DNA of 64,000 bases from the NCBI GenBank assembly GCA_029959085.1, contig JARWIR010000024.1, positions 19,022,296 to 19,086,295 on the forward strand. Direction: 5' to 3'. This document shows, in pieces, positions 57,201-64,000 of this stretch. The position numbers were made by a program, and so were the translations under genes. How positions within the stretch are numbered: position 1 is the stretch's first letter; every line of letters starts with the position of its first letter. The notes beneath the pieces are model-generated. The model saw nothing but the letters and a program-made list of their open reading frames with translations. It was not told the origin of the DNA and did no database searches. Source of the DNA: Nemophila menziesii. Lineage: Eukaryota > Streptophyta > Magnoliopsida > Boraginales > Hydrophyllaceae.

Positions 57201-58318
57201 AGATGTCAGTGTTAAGGATATATATAGGATTCTTTGGAAGGCACAACAAAAGGTTGAAATGATTAAGAATAACAAAGTGGCTCAATCTTCTTTTAAACTA
57301 CAATCTGAGGATTGGGAGTTGATTTGGAAAATGAAAGTGTTACCTAAGGTGAAAAACTTCATATGGAAATGCTGTGAGAATGCTTTACCTACTAATGATA
57401 ATAGGAAAAAGAGGAAATCTGTTAAATCTTCTTTATGTCAATTATGTGAATCTGAAATTGAAACTGTTGAACATGTTTTGTTCCATTATTCTTGGGCTAA
57501 AGCTGTGTGGATGGCAAGTCCACTTGGCTTTAAGGCTCAAACTCAACCTACTTGTAATGTTAACAGATGGATAAATTTTATTAGGCTCTGTACAATTGAA
57601 TCTGATAATGCAGATACTAGACTTGGTGAAATTGCCTTCTATTTAGCTTGGTATATATGGAAAGGGAGAAATGAATATATTTTTAGAGGGGTAACACTTG
57701 ATCCTGAGAATACAATACAAGAGGCCCTTAAAGCCTGTGATGAATTTTTTCTTGCAACAAGAAATAAATTTGAGGCAAAAAAAAGTCAATAACTCTAGAC
57801 TTAATGCGAATGGAAATGTGGTTATTCATAATTTGAATCATCAGGAAGGATTGTTTAACAATTCAGTGGCTATGAATGGGAATTATGAAAGTTTAACAGG
57901 GTGGAAACCACCTTGTACTGGAAATTTAAAGATAAACTGCGATGCATCTTTTAATAAAGTCACTAAACAAGCTTCCTTTGCTTGTATTGTTAGGGATTCT
58001 AATGGGCAGTTGTTAGATGGAAAAGCTCAATTAATTACAGCTAACTCTCCAATTGAAGCTGAGGCTAGAGGAATGGTGGAAGCTTGTGAAATGACAGCTA
58101 GCTACCCCCGAGGCAAAGTTGAAATTGAGAGTGATTGTAAGGTGTTAGTCAACCAAACTGTTTTTGGTAGGAAAGTCTTTTGTAATACTAAGGTTTTTGT
58201 AAATTGTATTATGAGTAGGAAAGTGGCTTATAATTTGAAAATCTCTTTTGCTAAGAGATCAATGAATTTATGTGCTGATTGGGTTACTAAACAAAGAGCT
58301 CTTGAGCTCTTTGTTTAG
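54223..58318 (+). pseudogene. LINE ORF2 (endonuclease, reverse transcriptase, RNase H)
   Basis: ORF2 begins in the TAATG overlap with ORF1 ('AWTCQGIG', the endonuclease start; normally W-N-C-Q-G). The 'PPLGSDHSPILLNF' end of the endonuclease is near 54815-54860. Reverse transcriptase spans about 55490-56570: 'SDKSPGPDGFGGFFYK', 'FRPISCANFVYKVISRIL', 'ADMSKAYENIEWDFL', and the catalytic FADD at 56226-56237. Next is the zf-RVT (C-Q-L-C...E-H-V-L-F, about 57435-57485) and RNase H with 'INCDAS', 'EAEARG', 'ESDCK' and 'NLCADW' (57930-58290). Lesions include a stop at 54508, stops near 54711 and 54724, a one-base loss near 56082, a stop at 56553 and a frame change near 57165. Confidence 0.9.
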
Positions 58319-58466
58319 TATTTGGAATTTAGTTTCTCCTCCTCAATTAGCTAAACTTCTTTTGTCGGATTTTCAACCTCTAGGGATAGGTTAATTGTAA
58401 TTTGTATTTTGTAACCTTGAGTTTATATTTAAGTTCATTTCGAAAAAAAAAAAAAAAATCCATGTG

Positions 58467-58718
58467 ACCCGGTCTTTCGTAGCCTAATAACCCCCAGGCC
58501 CCGTACATGGACTGCGCCGGTAATTACGGCAGTTATCATGCAGCAAAGGGTCGTCCGCAGCAAAGAGAGAAAGCATATTAATAAGAATAAGAAAACCTTT
58601 TTGCATTAAAAATTAGGGATTGTTCCTAAGCTCATCTTCTCTCGTAATTTCTTCATTTATGGATTATCGTATCTGATCTAATAATTTTGGGCGATCAAGA
58701 ATAATCAATCAGGTTTTG
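58467..58718 (+). promoter_or_regulatory. Proximal promoter and 5' leader of the F-box gene
   Basis: About 250 bases remain between the LINE target duplication and the ATG. No unambiguous TATA box is seen; 'catattaataagaataag' (about 58574) is the nearest candidate. Any element further upstream now lies 5.9 kb away, on the far side of the LINE. Confidence 0.35.
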
Positions 58719-60314
58719 ATGGGAGGCGCTTCTGAGTTACCCGAAGAATTAATTCATAAAGTAATATCTTACTTAAAGACAAAAGAAGTGGCCCGAACTA
58801 GTATATTATGCAAGGCTTGGTATAATGCATGCCTTACTTGTCCTACTTTGAGTTTTGACGAAATCTATAACTATAGATCGAAGAAAAGAGAAAAATTTAT
58901 GGAATTCATGTCAAATACTTTACGGAGATACCAAGAGCGAAGATTATATATAGAGAAACTGCACATGGATCTTTCCATTAGTGATAGTTATTCTGCTTCC
59001 CTTGTTGACGAATGGATTGCCATCGCGGTTCAAAACGGTGTACAAAGTCTTAGGTTGAAAAATTATAGTACGTGGGAGGATCATGAATATACTTTGCCTT
59101 GTACCATTTTTGAATCCGCTAAGACACTGAGAGAGTTGATGGTTATTGGTAGTACCAGTGTGAAGTTGTGGAGTAAAATCGACAACAAGGGAATGCTCAA
59201 TCATCTTCATCTTTTATTTCTTTGGGATATCAGAATAGATGATGACACGTTTGAAGGTATAATTGCTAGATGTCCTTTGATTGTACTTTTGATTGTTCAC
59301 CGTTGTGTGTTGTTAAAAAGAATTAAAATTAATAAGGTTTATAACCTTAAGGTAATCATTATTACTGCTCTCCGGGACCAATCTATTGAAATTGAAGCAC
59401 CCAATCTTAAATATTTAAATTGTAATACAGGTTCCAATGCCTATCTTGACTTGTGTGAAACCAAAAACCTGAAATCTATGTCTTTGGGTATTAAATTTGG
59501 TTCACCAACCTATTATGACAACTTGATGCAAAACTTTTCTCAAGTTGAGGTTCTAAAGTTATATAGTTTGGGTAATATCAAAAGAATTAGTTTATCAAGT
59601 CCTTGTCTTAAGCGTGTAAGCCTGGAGTCATTAATGAACTTGAAGGAAATAAGAATTGATGCACCAAACATGGAGTTGTTAGAAATTCTCAAGCTTTACG
59701 AGTTACCTGATCTATACCTTATCAATGCTTCGCCTCAATTGGTGTCTTTAATATCCTTATCGATGAGATTATCTTGTAAGCAACCTTCTGAGTCATGTAA
59801 AATGAAGGGGCTTCTAGCAAAGTTGATCCCATCTAAGATTTCAATTAAAATAGATTCCTTTCATGATCCTGAGTGCACATGTGCCGATGATATAAGATTA
59901 ATTTCGACTTGTCCTCCCATACAAGTTGAGAATTTAGAGTTAGACTTTTATTTACAAAATTATATTCCTCTTGATTTATTATTCATGATTTGTCACCCCA
60001 AGGCCATTATAGTTAACCGATATCATAACTTAACAAAGTTTCTTCAAGAGCATCTCATAGTTGGTCGTGAAGGATTAAAGCAAGTGAGGATTGAAATCTA
60101 TGAGGTCAATGATAAGTGGAAGCAAAGTGACTCCAAGAGTTTGTCAGAGGCACCACAACATTGGAACGTAGCTTGCTTTCTGTTAGAATGGGAGGAACTA
60201 AGTGGTGAAAGGAGAGTGTCACAACCCCAAGCAATTGTGAACAAGCCTAAATCTAAACTAGGGGGAGCTTTGAAAAAGATTGTCAGCCCATTCATATGTT
60301 TTGGTAAACAATAA
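58719..60314 (+). CDS. F-box/LRR-repeat protein (intact)
   Basis: This single-exon gene of 531 codons starts at ATG 58719; the frame reaches back three bases to a TTG, which I do not use. Residues about 5-48 are an F-box (ELPEELIHKVISYLKTKEVARTS, then W-Y-N-A and P-T-L-S-F). Residues about 100-400 carry irregular leucine-rich repeats ('LKSMSLGIKFGSP', 'VEVLKLYSLGNIKRISLSSPCLKRVSLESL', 'MELLEILKLYELPDLYLI'). The last 80 residues have a FBD-like segment ('LKQVRIEIYEVNDKW') and a basic tail. Such proteins are usually substrate receptors of SCF ubiquitin ligases, binding SKP1 through the F-box; the target is unknown. A truncated duplicate lies at 16572-20930. No frame lesions are seen. The LINE upstream may have altered its expression. 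Confidence 0.88.
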   Translation: MGGASELPEELIHKVISYLKTKEVARTSILCKAWYNACLTCPTLSFDEIYNYRSKKREKFMEFMSNTLRRYQERRLYIEKLHMDLSISDSYSASLVDEWIAIAVQNGVQSLRLKNYSTWEDHEYTLPCTIFESAKTLRELMVIGSTSVKLWSKIDNKGMLNHLHLLFLWDIRIDDDTFEGIIARCPLIVLLIVHRCVLLKRIKINKVYNLKVIIITALRDQSIEIEAPNLKYLNCNTGSNAYLDLCETKNLKSMSLGIKFGSPTYYDNLMQNFSQVEVLKLYSLGNIKRISLSSPCLKRVSLESLMNLKEIRIDAPNMELLEILKLYELPDLYLINASPQLVSLISLSMRLSCKQPSESCKMKGLLAKLIPSKISIKIDSFHDPECTCADDIRLISTCPPIQVENLELDFYLQNYIPLDLLFMICHPKAIIVNRYHNLTKFLQEHLIVGREGLKQVRIEIYEVNDKWKQSDSKSLSEAPQHWNVACFLLEWEELSGERRVSQPQAIVNKPKSKLGGALKKIVSPFICFGKQ

Positions 60315-61067
60315 AAACGGAAAATATAGATTATTAGTCATATCTTCTGCCCCTTATAGTCATTATGGGAGACTAGCAAATTTTGTTTTTAATTTTAGTT
60401 TTATTTTGTACAATGATTCACTCTCGATCAAGCTATCCTCACGGGTTATTTTATAGCTGGAGAATGTAAGAATCTAGCTTTTTTGCTTTATGTGGCCTAT
60501 CAAATTGTGGTAATAATTAGATTTGTTCTATATTTTGTATATCAAAATCATTATTAGAATAACATACTTTATGGTAAGCGATTACCCTACATTAATTTAT
60601 GAGCAACATCAAATTCGATAAAGATCTGCTAGTGAATGGGTATAAAGTCAAAATACCCCTTTGAAGATATATAAAAACAAGAAGAGAAGAGTTACTTCCG
60701 TATAAACTCTCAACACTTGAATCTCTCTAATACATTTTAATTTTGCCTTGTCTCATGAGGATTATGTAGATGCGAAATTGCGAGTTTAATTCAAGATTTT
60801 GCTAGTTGGTGGCAACTTACGAGCTTGACCATGCAAAAAGTTTCTAATAATAGCCGTATATCAGTTAGTATTAAAAAAAATCAAATAAGCATCGCTCACG
60901 AAATTCACAAATACTAAACTCAATAAACTTTGCAGTAGAGAGAGGTTGAATAAGCATCACTCACGAAATTCACAAATACTGAACTCAATAAACTTTTCAG
61001 TAGAGAGAGGTTACAGTATCGTCTTCTAAATCATCCGAGATTTAACGCCCTTTTCCGCTTCTTTGCC
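60315..61067 (+). other. 3' flank of the F-box gene and intergenic region
   Basis: No gene. It matches 20931-21545 in the duplicated copy. It contains a tandem duplication of a 65-bp unit (60884-60948 and 60949-61013, starting AATAAGCATC), present as a single unit in the other copy (about 21423-21490). Confidence 0.7.
60884..61013 (+). repeat. 65-bp direct tandem duplication
   Basis: Two adjacent units begin AATAAGCATCGCTCACG and AATAAGCATCACTCACG and each end in GTAGAGAGAGGTT. They differ at about four positions. The duplication arose after the gene pair was duplicated. Confidence 0.85.
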
Positions 61068-61540
61068 ATGGATTATGCTACTACCTTCTCTAGATTTAGT
61101 TTTAAGCATTCTCAGGGCTCTTCACCCGATGATCTTGACCAGACGATGTCCGTTTTCTCCGCCTTGTAACCACCATTAAGATACTCTTGAACCCTTTGAA
61201 CCTTACGTCATATCAAAACCTAGATAATTGGTCATCTTTGAGTATGAACAGCCTCACGCTACATCATGAATCACCAGAAAAGGGTGAGAGTGATCTACTC
61301 GAAAATGGCTTTGATCAAGAGCTAAATGATGGTGTTTATCTAAGAGGTATGCTCGGTTTTGCTTTTTTCTTAAGAATTTTGTGTTTGTTTTTAGTCTTTA
61401 ATGGTGTATAATATCTCTTTTTTTTGTTCCCTTGTTTTTTTTTGCAGGTACGGTGTTAAGTATTCATGGTAAAAAACAATCACATGGGTTTTACTCTCAA
61501 GCTAGCATAGAGAAAGAGTTTGGTGATGCCTTGAGTAAGT
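61068..61540 (+). pseudogene. Spliced gene of unknown function, copy 2 (frame broken)
   Basis: The ATG at 61068 (MDYATTFSR) matches copy 1 at 21546. Here one base is missing near 61140, so the frame stops at about 61169; the downstream frame resumes at 61187-61346 (ending 'ESDLLENGFDQELNDGVYLR'). A clean intron follows: AG|GTATGC at 61347 to TTTGCAG at 61447. The next exon (61448-61534) keeps the frame ('GTVLSIHGKKQSHGFYSQASIEKEFGDAL') up to a second donor GTAAGT at 61535. I recognise no domain. Either an upstream start is used or the gene is dead. Later exons are not evident before the MULE sequence. Confidence 0.5.
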
Positions 61541-62012
61541 TTTTGGGGTTTTTCTCTATAACAGGGTTCATAGCTTTACAAAACTGATGCTTGAATTGAA
61601 ATGTTTATAAAAGGTATTAGTTTAATGAGAAAATGAAATTGAGTATTGTTTTTGTTGGTTTGAAGCTTGTGTTGGTGAATCGTGTATCATGGAGTATGTA
61701 GGTTTACTGATGTACTTGTGCATGTGTGTTTCTTGTCTCCACTAAAGGCATGCATTATTAGTAAACAAAGTGTATTGTTAGTTGAGTGTATATCTTAACC
61801 TCAAACTGAAGTAGAAAATGTTAGTCATTAATGTTTTCCCTTTTAGCTCACTGTGATAACTAATGTAGATGTTTAAACATTATGGATAAACATCACTGAG
61901 TAAATAAAAGAGAAGTAAATATATATATATATATATATATATTACTTAGCTAAATTGGATAAGTTAATTGCATAAAAGTTTCTGATTTCTTACACTATTC
62001 TGTCTCTAACTT
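61541..62012 (+). other. AT-rich intron or spacer with (AT)n
   Basis: No coding signal. A pure AT dinucleotide run lies at about 61920-61943. The region may be the second intron of the preceding gene. 'ttttttatag' at about 62022-62031 could serve as an acceptor leading into the MULE-related frame. Confidence 0.4.
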
Positions 62013-64000
62013 GTGTTTTTATTTTTTATAGAATATTTTAATTTAGATATGTTCTTTGGTGGTGTATTTGAGGATGGGAAGTATAAAAGAGGGTCCATTA
62101 TTCAATTCTTCAACTATCACCAAAAGAAGATGAACATGGATAAACTCCAGGATATGGCTAAAAGTTTAGGATTTGGTATTGATGTTGAATTTTTCAACAA
62201 ACCATTTGGTTTTTTGACACAAAAGCTTGTGCAAATTACAACTACTGAAGATGTGAAGAGGATGGGTAAGATTTTTGAAATGATATCCATGTCGAGATGT
62301 AAATTGTAGGGACTATGTTGAGTAAGCCTTTGGTGAATGATGGGCTATTTGATAATACAAAAAAGAAGAAGTATCACAAGGACAGTTGTAGTGAGCCTGG
62401 TGGTTCGAGTGATAGCGCTTTCTACGTAGATAGTGACTTTGAAGACTCAGATGGGGAAGATAATTTTGATCTAAAAATTAAGACCCTTAAGTCGCCTCTC
62501 TTTTTTGTTAAAAGTTTGAGACGGTTTCAGAATTCAAGTAGAAACTCAATCAAAGTGATAAGGTGTGTAGTGATAAATATTCAGATACCTTGCTCAGTGA
62601 CTCGGAAGATTTTAATATCGATGTTATTGACTCAGAAGAGGAGCCTGTTAGAAAAATGCCTAAATCAAGTGTTTCAATGACCTTCATGACTTGAGGAAGC
62701 CTAAGTATGAAGTTGGAATGATTTCTAGTAGTGTAGAAGTCCTATGTAGGGCCATTTTTGCATACTCCATTAAACATGTAAAAGATTCTGAGTACAAATG
62801 CAACAGGAAGTTGAAGGTGGGGGTCGTACGCAAAAAACCTTCATGCAATTAGGGACTATATGCTAGGAGGATCCAATGATCTAATGCCTTTCAAGGTTGG
62901 ACTCTCATCCTACTCATACATGTAGTAAGGTTTTAAATCAAGAGTTGATTTCTTATAAACAAATTCCACACTTGTATCTTAATAACATTCAAAATAACGT
63001 ATACAAGAAGCCTAAAATACTTAGACAAAAGATAAGGAGTGCCTTGTCGGTAACAGTTGGGATAATACAAGTGCATAAAGAAATTAAGTATGCGAACGAG
63101 GAGTTGATAATGGGGGAATATAAAGATCAATATGAAGTACTTTGGAGTCATGTAGAAGAGATAAAGAGAAGCACCCTCAGTTCTACTATGGCTGTTGAGT
63201 CTATCGAGGAGGAAGAGACAAGGGATGATGTCTTTCAAAGATTGTATGTGTGTCTTGAGGCATGTAAGCTTGGTTTCTTGAATTGATGTAGACGTGTGAT
63301 TGGTTTGGATGGATGTCATTTTAAGGGGCCACATCCTGTGATTTTGTTGACAGTTGTTGGACTTGATGCTAATAATTGTATATTTCCTATTACGTATTGT
63401 GTTAAGGATACTTATTTACCAACACAACAATCCAACTTCGAAGGTATGAGTGAATTGCTAGGTTGTTGGAATGATCAAGACTTTGAGGCACTGGTTGACA
63501 ATCATATGACAAAATTCGAGGCTTTAGTCCCTAACTATTCTCAATTACAAGTTCCTACAAACACAGAAGTACATATAATATAGATTGAGGAACAACCAAT
63601 GAAATTGTTGAAAAAGAGATTGAGGCACCTTCAAGCAATGAAATTATTGAAAAAGAGAGTGAGGTACCTTCAACCAATGTAATTGTTTAAAAAAAGAATG
63701 AGACACCATCAACAAATAAAAATGATACAAAAGGAGAGTGAGACACCTGTTGAGAAAGAATCTAGCAAAGCAAAGGTTAGAGAAAAATGTAGCATATGTT
63801 TCAAACGAGGACATAATGTGCGCAAATGCCCGACTAATCGCTCTAGGTATATGTCTATACACTTTACAGTTATATTAATGTTTTACCTCAAAACTGAATT
63901 CTAGTTTTTTTGTTATGTAGTTAGTTGATGAAAATATTGGACAGTCAAGAACAAGTTAATGTACAAGAAAGTTTAGACCATCAAGAATTGGAAAAGGAAT
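62013..64000 (+). mobile_element. Mutator-like element (MULE) remnant, transposase region
   Basis: Pieces of a plant MuDR-type transposase occur in the expected order. First is a PB1-like N-terminus (62049-62300: 'MFFGGVFEDGKYKRGSII', 'DMAKSLGF'). An acidic segment follows ('DSDFEDSDGEDNFD', 62420-62480). Near 62830-62900 is 'FMQLGTICXEDP..'-like sequence corresponding to the IRDY region. Next are 'YKDQYEVLWSHVEEIKRS' (63115-63180), the first catalytic block 'IGLDGCHFKG' (63299-63328) with 'VVGLDANNCIFPITYCV', and finally a zinc knuckle C-S-I-C...H...C (63787-63830). Most of the DDE core and the SWIM finger are missing. Many stops. Terminal inverted repeats were not found; the right end lies beyond the window. 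Confidence 0.75.
63595..63760 (+). repeat. 42-bp coding tandem repeat in the MULE remnant
   Basis: About three and a half copies of a unit like 'caatgaaattgttgaaaaagagagtgaggcaccttca' are present, which in one frame encode a repeated acidic 14-residue unit (N-E-I-V-E-K-E-x-E-x-P-S). It lies between the transposase remnant and the zinc knuckle. Confidence 0.7.

Larger units (their letters stand above)
52523..58455 (+). mobile_element. Near full-length L1-type LINE (inactive) in the F-box gene promoter
   Basis: It is flanked by an 11-bp target duplication AAATCCATGTG (52512-52522 and 58456-58466) and ends in a poly(A) of about 13-16 bases, the mark of target-primed reverse transcription. The 5' leader (52523-52899) is CT/CA-rich and presumably holds the internal promoter. 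ORF1 and ORF2 overlap by one base (TAATG). Domains of ORF2 in order: endonuclease, reverse transcriptase, zf-RVT, RNase H. At least five stops or frameshifts inactivate it. The duplication is still perfect, so the insertion is not very old. Confidence 0.92.

Noticed and set aside
58443..58458. Processed mRNA insertion of the F-box gene or vector poly(A)
   Set aside because: The poly(A) is the tail of the LINE: it is followed at once by the second copy of the LINE target duplication.
58716..58718. F-box protein starting with Met-Met at 58716
   Set aside because: The codon at 58716 is TTG; the first ATG is 58719.
1..64000. Endogenous pararetrovirus or other integrated DNA virus
   Set aside because: No movement-protein, coat-protein or pararetroviral polymerase motif was seen. 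The only protease and Gag signals belong to LTR retrotransposons with LTRs and target duplications.

Overview
This window is repeat-dominated nuclear DNA of a flowering plant, most likely a eudicot. The evidence is AT-rich sequence, Athila-type Ty3/gypsy retrotransposons primed by tRNA-Asp, a Ty1/copia remnant primed by initiator tRNA-Met, RNase H-bearing L1-type LINEs, Helitrons, a MULE and a plant F-box/LRR gene. I cannot name the species. There are no bacterial features. The one clearly intact protein-coding gene is the F-box/LRR gene at 58719-60314.

Layout. (1) 1-16571 is a nest of LTR elements. A copia gag fragment (minus strand) is interrupted by an Athila-like LTR (1-725, running off the window) and by Athila-like element F (818-15496, minus, 5-bp target duplication TATAG). 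F is itself split by element A (3864-11154, plus, target duplication CCACC). (2) 16572-21857 is a broken tandem copy of the F-box gene and of its downstream neighbour, carrying two related hAT-like insertions. (3) 21872-49885 is a second nest. Host element E (minus) holds element B (22905-43420, plus). Element D (24075-36112, minus, target duplication CCTAG/CCTGG) lies inside B's 5' LTR, and a solo LTR (28512-30045, target duplication ATGAT) lies inside D. Directly beside B, three Helitrons stand head-to-tail (43437-48292) and carry long TTAAGG hexamer arrays. (4) 49890-52522 holds a decayed LINE fragment and a zf-GRF pseudogene. (5) 52523-58455 is a near full-length LINE with an 11-bp target duplication, inserted about 250 bp upstream of the F-box start codon. 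(6) 58719-60314 is the F-box/LRR gene, followed by a spliced but damaged gene of unknown function and a decayed MULE (62013 to the window end).

How the parts relate. A tandem duplication once placed two copies of the pair F-box gene plus downstream gene side by side; later insertions now separate them by about 37 kb. None of the four Athila-like elements with recognisable internal regions (A, B, D, F) retains reverse transcriptase, RNase H or an integrase core, so all look non-autonomous and would have needed proteins supplied in trans. They still share cis architecture: a tRNA-Asp primer site; a GC-rich cluster of GGTATACC-type palindromes after the pol remnant; a small 3' ORF; and hairpin-plus-polypurine modules both inside the 3' region and at the 3' LTR. 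The most unusual items are the Helitron concatemer with its hexamer arrays, the repeated hairpin-polypurine module, the palindrome clusters, and the unfamiliar ORF of element F.

All similarity statements come from reading the sequence by eye. No alignment, database search or expression data were available.
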